From NCBI GenBank assembly GCA_005779525.1, contig SXIZ01000205.1, forward strand, positions 1 through 7,751: a stretch of 7,751 nt of DNA. The letters run 5' to 3'. Under the pieces are notes generated by a model. It saw nothing but the letters and a program-made list of their open reading frames with translations. It did no database searches and was not told where the DNA came from. Made by a program: the position numbers and the translations under genes. The DNA comes from Methylococcaceae bacterium (lineage in GTDB: Bacteria; Pseudomonadota; Gammaproteobacteria; Methylococcales; Methylomonadaceae). Below are positions 1 through 6,383 of the stretch, in pieces (position 1 is the first letter of the stretch; each line of letters opens with the position of its first letter).

Positions 1-1
1 A

Positions 2-661
2 GGCTATACTGCCATCATCGAGATTTCGCACCCGGGTAAAACCCAGATCGCACAATTATTTCCACATTATCACGATATCCTCGCGACCTTAAATCAATAT
101 ACCAGTCTGCATAATATTTATCGTGTTGCCGCGATCAACGCCCCAATTCCAGCTAAATCCCATCTTCATAGCTTACAACTTGAACCCGTCGATATTCATA
201 CACCGCGTTTAAAAGAGCGCAACAGTCGCCCCAGCTCACGAGCACTCAGCGTGGCAATGCATGCGACAGGCTTTGAAAATTATCTACTGGCGATCGCCCC
301 GCTAACGGCCATCGAAGCGGGACAGCTATGTTTATTGGTCACCGACGCGCACACGACCCTGGGTGTGATCCGTAAAATATACGCGCATCCGCAGAGCAAC
401 CTGCAACAACTGCTGATTGCCCGCTTTAACGCCAGTCCGCAAAATGTACATATCAGTATCAATAAGCGGTCCCAACAAGCGATATTATTAAGCTCTGCTG
501 AAAGTCTGGAACTACTCATCCCCAGTGCGAAATATAAAGCAGGTGAAGTCTTCAAGATCCATACGCTAAATAAACAAGGGGATTATATGTTTGAACGCTT
601 GCTGGAATATTCTGAGAACTTTATGCATTTTAAAATTAGCTTAGTTTCTAATTCCCTCTAA
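2..661 (+). CDS. C-terminal part of an unidentified protein, possibly with a divergent PilZ-like module (5' end outside window)
   Basis: The reading frame is open from the left edge to a TAA at 659-661, giving 219 residues of a longer protein. A GTG at 251 could be read as a start, but coding continues upstream of it without a stop, so I treat the gene as cut by the window. I do not recognise the N-terminal part. From about fragment residue 60 there is RLKER, then HATGFENYLL, a hydrophobic GQLCLLV strand and LGVIRKIY. The C-terminus has AILLSSAESLELLIPS followed by YKAGEVFKI. This order resembles c-di-GMP-binding PilZ-like proteins of gammaproteobacteria (RxxxR, then D/NxSxxG, then 'vGdlv...W.iGvVRwi'). 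However, the D/NxSxxG motif is degenerate, with HATG in its place, so ligand binding is doubtful. No signal peptide or membrane helix is visible in the part present. The gene converges on the SPOR gene, 70 bp away, with no clear terminator between them. That this is a gene is near certain; the PilZ assignment is tentative. Confidence 0.8.
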   Translation, partial: GYTAIIEISHPGKTQIAQLFPHYHDILATLNQYTSLHNIYRVAAINAPIPAKSHLHSLQLEPVDIHTPRLKERNSRPSSRALSVAMHATGFENYLLAIAPLTAIEAGQLCLLVTDAHTTLGVIRKIYAHPQSNLQQLLIARFNASPQNVHISINKRSQQAILLSSAESLELLIPSAKYKAGEVFKIHTLNKQGDYMFERLLEYSENFMHFKISLVSNSL

Positions 662-731
662 GGCGGGGCAATTAGAATAGATAAGCGTTAACTTTGAGGA
701 CAGACATAGAGTTCAACTTGACAAGACGCGG

Positions 732-3629
732 CTATTCATCTGCCACCCACACCGAAGTTAAATTCAGTTGGCGTTTCGCTTTAGCGGCAAAATTCTGAGC
801 TTCATTCTTACTGGCAAAATTATTCGAGCGTAAACGATACCACGTCTCACCTTTGACCTGCACGGGCACCACTTGCACATAAATCCCTTGACGTGCAAAT
901 TCTGCCGCCTTGCCCTGGGCATACCAATCTTGTCTAAAGGAGATTAAATTAGCCACCCAGCGTCCTGCTGGCGGCACCGGAGCGGGAGATTCATTCTCAG
1001 CAATCGCTTTGGGCTTGGGTTTGACGACTTCAGCGACTACACGGGGCGGACGCTCCACTTTCGGCGGTGCTGCTTTAGGCGGCTTAAGCGCCGCAGTTTT
1101 AGCGACAACTTCCGGTTTTACCGGAGTGGCAACAGGTGCAGGCGGCGGCGGAGCGCTGACTGGGGCATCAGTTTTGACAACTTCCGCTTTCGGCAGCATC
1201 GTTTTCACCGCTTGGGCGTCATTCATCGGATTTTGCGTCGCCGCTTTATTCGCTAAACTGGTTTTTAATTCATTGACCGTATTTTGTAACGCTTCCAGCT
1301 GCGCTGCATAATTATGCTCTAAAGCATTTTTTTCTAAAGCATCTATTTTTACGGTCAACTGCGATAAGGCCGCGTTAATCTCTTCGGGATTCACTGAGGT
1401 GGTATTGTGTTTTACCGCTTCGAGTTCGGTTTGTAACGTGTTGCTCTGTTCTTGTAATTCACTCAGCTCCCCGCTACCCATCAGACTCATGGTTAATACC
1501 CCTACCCCCAGGAGTGCGCCAGTAACACCCAAGCCCAATGCCGTATACAGCATTGCCGGAGATTTTTTATTTTGGTTATCAATATTACGCCGCAGCACTT
1601 TTTGCTCTTTGGCTAACATTTCTAATTCATCCGCCAAAAATTCATTCGCAGCAGGTTGGGTCGCCGAGGCTGAAAATTGTTGGCGTAATAAATCGTGCGC
1701 CGCCCACAGGGCAGAAATTTGCGCCGCGGCTTCTTGCTCTAGAGGTGCTTGTTCAGGAGGTATGTAAGACGCAGGAGGTTCTGCAACAGGTTCAGCACTC
1801 AACGCTTCGGTACTGCTCTCAGCGACTGCTAATGGCTCAGCTGTCGCGGCTTGCATCAAAGCATCAATGTCGACTTCGGTCGCGCTTAAGTCTAAATCCG
1901 CACTTAAGGAATCGTCTTGGCCTTCAAGTTGACTATCAAGTTCGGCGATCAGGTCATCTTGCGCTGCGGAGGATTCGAGTTCCACATCCAAATCTGCTGG
2001 CTCAACCCTAGGTTCAACAGCGACCTCCAGGGCATCCAGGCTTAACTCTGCCAAATCTTCGCCACTAATATCAAAATCAGCCATTAAAAAGTCTGCTTCA
2101 CTGCTTGCCTCCGAAGCTGGGGAGGGATCGGTTTCTGCCACACTCTGCTCCTGTGGGTCAATGACAGTGGGTGTTTTCGCGATTTCTGAGTCCGCCTGTA
2201 TGACCTCGGGTCTAGTTTCGTTTAATTCTGTCAGCGGTTCTGCTACTGTGGGCACTTGCACTACATTAGTTAATTTATCCATCGGATTGGGATCAAGCGT
2301 ATCTTCAGCCAGCCCATCTTCGGGTGCGACAACACTTGCAGCTGCAGTCATTACTTGCTCATCAGGAATGATTGCGGGCTCTGCTCTTTCAGCATCATCT
2401 TGCGCCTCCACAGCAATTTCTTTTGTTTCAGCGTCTGCTTCAAGTTCAAGCGCTGGTTCATTCACTTGCTGAAGCTCGACTTCCAACTCTAAATCGTCAC
2501 TATTCTGCTCCTCTGGATCAGACAACCCTAATCCAAAAGCATCGTCATCCAAATTAAAGTCCAACATCTGCGCCAAATCATCAAAGACAGGCGTTGCAGG
2601 TTCTTCCTGCAGCGTTGGAGTACTGACTTCAGGCGCATTTACTTCCGCAACCGCATCAGCTTCGTCGGTAATATCGAATTCCGCCTGCTCATCTTGCAGG
2701 TCCTCAGCGCCCAATGTCTCGCGTTGCAAATCCGCTAACGCTTCCGATAACATTTCATCAACCAACTGACTCATAGCGGGTTCTTCATCAGCATCGGCAG
2801 AATCGTGTGCAACCTCGAGAGCAGTCTGCCCTTGCTCTACAGTATCGGCAGCATTGCTGGATTCTTGAGTAGCCGTCGCAGTAGAACGACTATCAGCGGG
2901 GCTCTCATCTAAATCAGACAGTTGCATCACATCCAATTCATTGGGTTCATCCAAGGTTGCCTGAGCCAATAATGCATCAACTTCATCTAATAGATCATCT
3001 TTATTGGGTGCCTGGGCGACGGCGATCGGTTCAGGCTTGGCGACAGCTTGGTGATCAAGCAAAATATCCAGGGCATCCGCATCAAAACCCGTGTCTAAGA
3101 TCAAGGCATCGGTATTTAAATCTTCGAGTAATACGTCAGCGAGTGAATCATCCTGCGCGTCACTTGCTGGCTCTGCTTTAGCGGCATTACCTAATTTATC
3201 CTGTAAGGCATGCTCTAAAATATCGGTTTCCAATTCCAGCCCCGAGGAGATAAAACTTGGGTGTGGATCGCTGAATAAATCAAAATAAGCATCCATAGGC
3301 TCAGGGGTATTTGCCTGGGCATGCGTATTGGCTTGGTCGAGTAAAGCATCAATTTGCTGATCTTGCGCTTTAGGTACCGATTTGGAGACTTCAACCGCCG
3401 TTGCCTGCGCCGAAGCATTTAACAACGCATCGACATCATCGAGAGCCTGGGCGTGCTCTGACTGTTCCGCATAATCAGGCCCCATTAGTAAGCGTTCGAT
3501 TGCGGCATCATCGTCATCTAAAAGCGCATTGGAATAGTCAGCCCCACTAGCTTCATCTAACATCGCGTCCAGATCGTCTTTAAATCCTTTAAATGAATCT
3601 GCCGTGTTTTTCTCTGTTAAATCGGCCAT
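732..3629 (-). CDS. Large acidic single-pass membrane protein with C-terminal SPOR domain
   Basis: A 965-aa protein. Residues 1 to about 620 are strikingly rich in Asp/Glu/Ala/Leu with few basic residues and no Trp, and are probably disordered. They contain repeated short motifs of the form [ILV]DA[LM][LM]. A helical stretch with basic residues (KVLRRN, NKK; about 627-690) precedes one membrane helix at about 693-717. A coiled coil follows (about 721-797), then a Pro/Ala/Lys/Val-rich linker (about 814-888) and a SPOR domain (about 889-965: RWVANLISF, WYAQG, GIYVQVVPV, ETWYRLRS, EAQNFA, LTSVWVADE). The positive charges before the helix predict the acidic half in the cytoplasm and SPOR in the periplasm. 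SPOR domains bind glycan strands stripped of stem peptides, typically at division septa, as in FtsN and DamX. This protein is far larger than either, mainly because of the acidic region. I saw no cysteine in it. ATG at 3629 is preferred over a TTG at 3641 because GAGG lies 6 nt upstream of the ATG and overlaps the TTG. The domain call is firm; the cellular role is inferred. Confidence 0.9.
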   Translation of the reverse strand: MADLTEKNTADSFKGFKDDLDAMLDEASGADYSNALLDDDDAAIERLLMGPDYAEQSEHAQALDDVDALLNASAQATAVEVSKSVPKAQDQQIDALLDQANTHAQANTPEPMDAYFDLFSDPHPSFISSGLELETDILEHALQDKLGNAAKAEPASDAQDDSLADVLLEDLNTDALILDTGFDADALDILLDHQAVAKPEPIAVAQAPNKDDLLDEVDALLAQATLDEPNELDVMQLSDLDESPADSRSTATATQESSNAADTVEQGQTALEVAHDSADADEEPAMSQLVDEMLSEALADLQRETLGAEDLQDEQAEFDITDEADAVAEVNAPEVSTPTLQEEPATPVFDDLAQMLDFNLDDDAFGLGLSDPEEQNSDDLELEVELQQVNEPALELEADAETKEIAVEAQDDAERAEPAIIPDEQVMTAAASVVAPEDGLAEDTLDPNPMDKLTNVVQVPTVAEPLTELNETRPEVIQADSEIAKTPTVIDPQEQSVAETDPSPASEASSEADFLMADFDISGEDLAELSLDALEVAVEPRVEPADLDVELESSAAQDDLIAELDSQLEGQDDSLSADLDLSATEVDIDALMQAATAEPLAVAESSTEALSAEPVAEPPASYIPPEQAPLEQEAAAQISALWAAHDLLRQQFSASATQPAANEFLADELEMLAKEQKVLRRNIDNQNKKSPAMLYTALGLGVTGALLGVGVLTMSLMGSGELSELQEQSNTLQTELEAVKHNTTSVNPEEINAALSQLTVKIDALEKNALEHNYAAQLEALQNTVNELKTSLANKAATQNPMNDAQAVKTMLPKAEVVKTDAPVSAPPPPAPVATPVKPEVVAKTAALKPPKAAPPKVERPPRVVAEVVKPKPKAIAENESPAPVPPAGRWVANLISFRQDWYAQGKAAEFARQGIYVQVVPVQVKGETWYRLRSNNFASKNEAQNFAAKAKRQLNLTSVWVADE

Positions 3630-3633
3630 GGAA

Positions 3634-3639
3634 TTCCTC
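3634..3639 (-). promoter_or_regulatory. Ribosome binding site deciding the start of the SPOR gene
   Basis: On the minus strand GAGGAA lies just before the ATG at 3629, with 6 nt between GAGG and the start codon. The in-frame upstream TTG at 3641 overlaps this site and has no Shine-Dalgarno of its own, so the ATG is the likely start. Confidence 0.75.
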
Positions 3640-3755
3640 AATAAAATTGCGTGTACATCGTCTAATACCCCCTATCAACACCCGAGATTCAGACATCTCA
3701 GTGCATGGATCGTCTAGCCTAATAACTCCGGGGTCATCGCTTTGACTATTCTATT

Positions 3756-3785
3756 AGTATAGGCTGCATCCTAAATCTCTGTAAA
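3756..3785 (-). promoter_or_regulatory. Candidate sigma-70 promoter for the SPOR gene
   Basis: On the minus strand TTTACA (3785-3780; 5 of 6 to TTGACA) and TATACT (3761-3756; 5 of 6 to TATAAT) are separated by 18 nt. Initiation near 3749 would leave a leader of about 120 nt before the ATG at 3629. A second, perfect TATAAT lies at 3800-3795 but has no good -35 hexamer. This is pattern matching only. Confidence 0.4.
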
Positions 3786-3826
3786 CTGAGAAACATTATA
3801 TTTAATGCAAATTTACCGCTGTAGTT

Positions 3827-3838
3827 CACTTTTAAGTG
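3827..3838. promoter_or_regulatory. Short inverted repeat, possible operator
   Basis: CACTT and AAGTG are separated by TT, upstream of the SPOR gene's candidate promoters. A 12-mer matching it at 10 of 12 positions occurs at 6289-6300, upstream of the chemoreceptor gene. A shared regulator is possible, but two sites are too few to be sure. Confidence 0.2.
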
Positions 3839-3843
3839 GATGA

Positions 3844-3876
3844 AAAACCTACCTAGATCTAGTCAAGCTAGGTTTT
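3844..3876. repeat. AT-rich inverted repeat with internal palindrome
   Basis: AAAACCTA (3844-3851) and TAGGTTTT (3869-3876) are perfect inverted arms, flanked by A and T runs. The loop holds the perfect 10-bp palindrome CTAGATCTAG (3853-3862). The element could act as a weak terminator in either direction or as a protein-binding site. The stem is AT-rich, so termination is uncertain. Confidence 0.35.
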
Positions 3877-3903
3877 AAGCTTTTAGGGATTGATGTAGGA
3901 GGC

Positions 3904-3934
3904 AAAAATCCATAGCGAAAGACCACGCCTATGG
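3904..3934 (-). terminator. Candidate rho-independent terminator of serS
   Basis: Read on the minus strand, CCATAGGCG (3934-3926) pairs with CGCTATGG (3917-3910) with one bulged G, giving 8 bp around an 8-nt loop. An A and five T residues follow immediately (to 3904). It lies about 160 nt beyond the serS stop in the right orientation. In the plus orientation no T run follows, so it fits termination of minus-strand transcription only. Confidence 0.5.
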
Positions 3935-3988
3935 TCGATGAGAGTGGTTAAACATGCAAGTACAGCACACTTAAAGACTTAAAAATAG

Positions 3989-4045
3989 TACATGCAGCAA
4001 GCCATGGAGGCCTTTGATTCAGGCATCGATGACTCACTGCATGCA
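3989..4045 (-). ncRNA. Long imperfect hairpin in the serS 3' region, possible structured RNA or MITE-like relic
   Basis: The segment is a 57-nt imperfect inverted repeat centred on 4017 with no bulges. Its arms are 3989-4013 and 4021-4045, with a 7-nt loop. On DNA 19 of 25 positions are complementary. Read as minus-strand RNA, four of the six mismatches become G-U pairs, giving 23 of 25 paired positions. On the plus strand the same four positions would be A-C mismatches, so the structure favours the serS strand. It begins about 50 nt after the serS stop. The arms contain the palindromes CTGCATGCAG (4037-4046, one base beyond the arm), CATCGATG and CCATGG. I recognise no known RNA family. It may be a 3' UTR processing or protection hairpin, a small RNA, or the remains of a palindromic repeat. 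Confidence 0.4.
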
Positions 4046-4095
4046 GTTTGTTCTAGTTAAACGCATTAACTCGGCGGCGAACCAAACAAACAGCA

Positions 4096-5370
4096 TCACT
4101 CAATAATCTTAATCCCGCCCATATACGGCCATAACACTTCAGGTAAATGCACTCGGCCTTGTGCATCTTGATAATTTTCCAATACCGCAATTAATGTGCG
4201 TCCAGCGGCTAGACCCGAGCCATTTAAAGTGTGCACTAATTCTGGTTTACCGGTTTCGGGATTCCGCCAACGCGCTTGTAAGCGTCGTGCTTGGAAGTCT
4301 TTAAAATTACTGCATGAGGAAATTTCACGATAAGCGTCTTGCCCAGGTAACCAGACTTCTAAATCATAAGTTTTACTGGACGAAAATCCTGTATCTCCGG
4401 CACATAACAACACTTTACGGTAGGCTAATCCCAGTTTTTGCAAGATGACTTCTGCATGCGCGGTCAATTCTTCATGGGCACGCGCAGAGTCTTCAGGTTT
4501 TACGATTTGCACAATTTCGACTTTTTCAAACTGATGTTGACGAATCATCCCGCGGACATCGCGACCATAAGCGCCAGCTTCACTTCTAAAACACGGGGAA
4601 TGACACACATATTTCAACGGCAATTCCTTGGCATCGATAATGCAGTCACGCACGATATTGGTCACAGGCACTTCGGCAGTCGGAATCAAATACAATGCCG
4701 GATTATCATTGGCTTTGAATAAGTCCGCCTCAAATTTAGGTAATTGACCAGTACCGCGTAAACTCTCGGCATTGACTAAAAATGGTACATAGGTTTCGGT
4801 ATAGCCATGCTCGCCAACATGCGTATCTAACATTAATTGAATAATCGCACGTTGTAAGCGTGCCAATGGCCCTTTTAGGACTACGAAGCGAGCACTGGCA
4901 ATTTTTACCCCTAATTCGAAATCAATGCCTTGTAGCCCCTCGCCTAACTCCACATGGTCTTTCGGCGTAAAATCAAATTGTGGCGGTTGCCCCCAGCGAC
5001 TGACTTCAAGATTATCAGCATCACTTTTACCCGCGGGTACGGAAACATCTAATAGGTTGGGAATACCTTCCACTAAACTGGCAATTTTAGCGAGCACGTC
5101 GGTCAGTTCGGCTTCAGCGGCTTTCAATAAATCACCTAAATGTTGCACATTATCCAAGAGTGGCTGAATATCCTCGCCTTTGGCTTTAGCTTGCCCAATC
5201 AATTTAGAACCGGAATTCCGCTCATTTTGTAATTCTTGCGTTTTAACTTGAATGGCTTTGCGTTGCGCTTCCAATTCACTATAACTTTCAACATCCAATA
5301 TAAAGTTGCGGCGCAGCAGTTCGTGTTTAACATGATCCAATTCTGTTCTAAGTAAATACGGGTCTAACAT
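4096..5370 (-). CDS. serS: Seryl-tRNA synthetase (cytoplasmic, class II)
   Basis: The enzyme activates serine with ATP and charges tRNA-Ser (and tRNA-Sec where present). The protein has 424 aa, close to E. coli SerS (430 aa), and starts with the typical MLDPxLLR. Residues about 27-100 form the long helical arm that grips the extra arm of tRNA-Ser, including QVKTQELQNERN and IGQAKAKGEDI. The catalytic core has GYTETYVPFLVN (motif 1 region, about 189-200), the serine-binding TAE at 231-233, and motif 2 at about 261-285 (FRSEAGAYGRD, RQHQFEKVE). Motif 3 is at about 383-400 (NGSGLAAGRTLIAVLENY), with the conserved Arg391. Nothing essential appears to be missing. The ATG at 5370 fits the family start exactly, although the Shine-Dalgarno is weak (AGG about 13 nt upstream). 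It lies 191 bp downstream of orn on the same strand, so co-transcription is possible. A candidate terminator lies about 160 nt past the stop. Confidence 0.98.
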   Translation of the reverse strand: MLDPYLLRTELDHVKHELLRRNFILDVESYSELEAQRKAIQVKTQELQNERNSGSKLIGQAKAKGEDIQPLLDNVQHLGDLLKAAEAELTDVLAKIASLVEGIPNLLDVSVPAGKSDADNLEVSRWGQPPQFDFTPKDHVELGEGLQGIDFELGVKIASARFVVLKGPLARLQRAIIQLMLDTHVGEHGYTETYVPFLVNAESLRGTGQLPKFEADLFKANDNPALYLIPTAEVPVTNIVRDCIIDAKELPLKYVCHSPCFRSEAGAYGRDVRGMIRQHQFEKVEIVQIVKPEDSARAHEELTAHAEVILQKLGLAYRKVLLCAGDTGFSSSKTYDLEVWLPGQDAYREISSCSNFKDFQARRLQARWRNPETGKPELVHTLNGSGLAAGRTLIAVLENYQDAQGRVHLPEVLWPYMGGIKIIE

Positions 5371-5410
5371 GATATGTTTACAACCTAAATAAATGAAAAA
5401 AAATACAGGG

Positions 5411-5510
5411 GTTAAAAATTAACAAGTACGCTTTGCTTACCGGAGCATCGCCGGAACATCATCGGCGCGCTTGTGGTTGTGAATTTCAAACGTTTGAGCT
5501 CGTTAACGTT
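5411..5510. repeat. Palindrome cluster in the orn-serS spacer
   Basis: The 191-bp spacer contains a perfect 12-bp palindrome TCAAACGTTTGA (5486-5497) overlapping GAGCTC (5496-5501), followed by CGTTAACG (5501-5508) and AACGTT (5505-5510). AACGTT thus occurs twice, 16 bp apart. CCGG arms around a 7-nt loop lie at about 5441-5455. Nearer serS is the odd-length palindrome GTTAAAAATTAAC (5411-5423), 41-53 bp before the serS ATG. These could be operator sites or a weak orn terminator, but no stem has a T run directly after it. No clear promoter was found for serS. Confidence 0.3.
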
Positions 5511-5561
5511 GATAGCGAATTAGTATGCTCTTAGAGCGGTGTATCTGCTCAAAACCGTTAG

Positions 5562-6107
5562 TTAATATCGAATGAAATGTTCACGGTAATACTGTAATTC
5601 TTCGATAGATTCTCTGATATCTTCCAGAGCAATATGGGACGAGGTCTTGGAAAAGCCTTCTTTAACGGCAGGTGCCCAACGGGCGGCAAGCTCCTTTAGC
5701 GTAGAGACATCCAAATTACGATAATGAAAAAAAGCCTCTAAAGTCGGCATATAACGCACTAAAAAGCGTCGGTCCTGACCAATACTGTTGCCACACAGCG
5801 GCGAAACACCCGCGGGCACCCATTGGCGCAAAAAGTCTAAAGTTTGCTGTTCCGCCGTAGCTGTATCAATTTTAGATTCCTGTACGCGCTTGATTAGCCC
5901 CGAGTTACCATGATGGGTTTGATTCCACTCATCCATGGCGGCTAATACTGCATCGCTTTGATGAATAGCGAACACTGGTCCTTGCGCCAAAATATTTAAA
6001 TTTTTATCGGTCACAATGCTTGCGATTTCGATAATCACATCGGTTTCTGGATTTAAACCAGTCATCTCTAAATCAATCCAAACTAAATTTTCAGCATTCA
6101 GGGTCAT
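5562..6107 (-). CDS. orn: Oligoribonuclease (3'-5' exoribonuclease, DEDDh family)
   Basis: Orn degrades RNA fragments of two to about five nucleotides to mononucleotides, and clears pGpG, the product of c-di-GMP hydrolysis. From the ATG at 6107 the protein is 181 aa, the same length as E. coli Orn. The catalytic set is intact and at the E. coli positions: Asp12 and Glu14 in VWIDLEMTGL, Asp112 in GNSIGQDRRFL, His158 and Asp163 in SHIALEDIRES. The family C-terminus ELQYYREHFI is present. An in-frame GTG at 6134 would add nine residues (MFIEAWNIC) with no counterpart in E. coli Orn and has no visible Shine-Dalgarno. The ATG has a weak GGA 8 nt upstream and is preferred. The gene is divergent from the chemoreceptor gene and upstream of serS on the same strand. 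In E. coli the neighbour of orn is rsgA, so this arrangement differs. Confidence 0.97.
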   Translation of the reverse strand: MTLNAENLVWIDLEMTGLNPETDVIIEIASIVTDKNLNILAQGPVFAIHQSDAVLAAMDEWNQTHHGNSGLIKRVQESKIDTATAEQQTLDFLRQWVPAGVSPLCGNSIGQDRRFLVRYMPTLEAFFHYRNLDVSTLKELAARWAPAVKEGFSKTSSHIALEDIRESIEELQYYREHFIRY

Positions 6108-6199
6108 GCAAATATTCCAAGCCTCTATAAACACACGTAGTTTATCATTGTCTGAATTGTATGGCTAAAGCATTTACAGATTATGCATTCAAGCCAATC

Positions 6200-6221
6200 G
6201 CCATACGCTCTGCGCTATGGC
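6200..6221. repeat. Compact hairpin upstream of orn
   Basis: GCCATACGC and GCGCTATGGC pair around a TCT triloop with one bulged C, giving 9 bp. No T run follows on either strand, so it is not a typical terminator. The right arm CGCTATGG is the same 8-mer found in the right arm of the candidate serS terminator on the opposite strand, which could indicate a small dispersed repeat. Confidence 0.35.
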
Positions 6222-6244
6222 AGTGTTATCCACGACTTTCACTA

Positions 6245-6267
6245 CACTAAAATGTTCCTTTTTAGTG
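6245..6267. promoter_or_regulatory. 8-bp inverted repeat, possible operator
   Basis: CACTAAAA (6245-6252) and TTTTAGTG (6260-6267) are perfect inverted arms with a 7-nt spacer, between orn and the chemoreceptor gene. Its position and symmetry suit a dimeric regulator, but no specific regulator can be named. Confidence 0.3.
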
Positions 6268-6311
6268 CAAGCTGCAATTTATAAACTACACTTTAATGTG
6301 GGTTAATAACA

Positions 6312-6340
6312 TTGTCAAAATGACCAAATAGTCTAAGAAT
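6312..6340 (+). promoter_or_regulatory. Candidate promoter of the chemoreceptor gene
   Basis: TTGTCA (6312-6317; 5 of 6 to TTGACA) lies 17 nt before AAGAAT (6335-6340; 4 of 6 to TATAAT). Initiation near 6347 would give a leader of about 37 nt. The -10 is poor. A weaker sigma-28-like match (TAAA at 6282, GTTAATAA at 6302) has spacing one base too long. Confidence 0.25.
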
Positions 6341-6370
6341 CATCCTCTAACAATCCTGATCGTTATAGCT

Positions 6371-6376
6371 TAGGAA
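6371..6376 (+). promoter_or_regulatory. Ribosome binding site of the chemoreceptor gene
   Basis: TAGGAA lies 7 nt before the ATG at 6384. This supports that start over the second ATG two codons downstream. Confidence 0.6.
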
Positions 6377-6383
6377 CACACTT

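Larger units (their letters stand above)
3630..4095. other. Non-coding gap between serS and the SPOR gene
   Basis: No convincing coding region was seen in this 466-bp gap. It holds the SPOR gene leader and candidate promoter (3630-3800), an operator-like repeat (3827-3838), an AT-rich inverted repeat (3844-3876), a candidate serS terminator (3904-3934) and a 57-nt hairpin (3989-4045). The leader also contains a weak 5-bp hairpin, GAGAT/ATCTC (3684-3699). The length and structural density are unusual for a gap between two genes in the same direction. Confidence 0.6.
6108..6383. other. Divergent intergenic region between orn and the chemoreceptor gene
   Basis: This 276-bp region must hold promoters for both genes. 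It contains a compact hairpin (6200-6221), an 8-bp inverted repeat (6245-6267), an operator-like 12-mer CACTTTAATGTG (6289-6300) and a candidate promoter (6312-6340). A 29-codon open frame from the ATG at 6160 has no ribosome binding site and is not called as a gene. No convincing orn promoter was found. Confidence 0.5.

Noticed and set aside
662..731. Bidirectional terminator between the two convergent genes
   Set aside because: Only a weak, AT-rich GTTAACT/AGTTCAAC pairing with a bulge is visible, with no T run on either strand.
910..1311. 133-codon plus-strand open frame over the SPOR gene
   Set aside because: It is opposite the Pro/Ala linker and SPOR domain. Its Gly/Ala/Thr-rich translation is the expected mirror of that composition, and there is no ribosome binding site evidence.
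1538..2011. 157-codon plus-strand open frame over the SPOR gene
   Set aside because: Antisense to the membrane helix and the acidic region of the SPOR protein; no recognisable motif.
4438..4722. 94-codon plus-strand open frame inside serS
   Set aside because: Antisense to the SerS catalytic core, which is fully conserved on the other strand.
6105..6134. GTG start at 6134 giving a 190-aa oligoribonuclease
   Set aside because: The extra nine residues have no counterpart in E. coli Orn and no ribosome binding site precedes the GTG. The ATG at 6107 gives the family length of 181 aa.
6160..6249. 29-codon open frame on the plus strand in the divergent intergenic region
   Set aside because: No Shine-Dalgarno, overlaps a hairpin and an inverted repeat, and the peptide has no recognisable feature.
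6282..6309. Sigma-28 (FliA) promoter for the chemoreceptor gene
   Set aside because: TAAA and GTTAATAA match the consensus only partly and the spacing is one base longer than expected.
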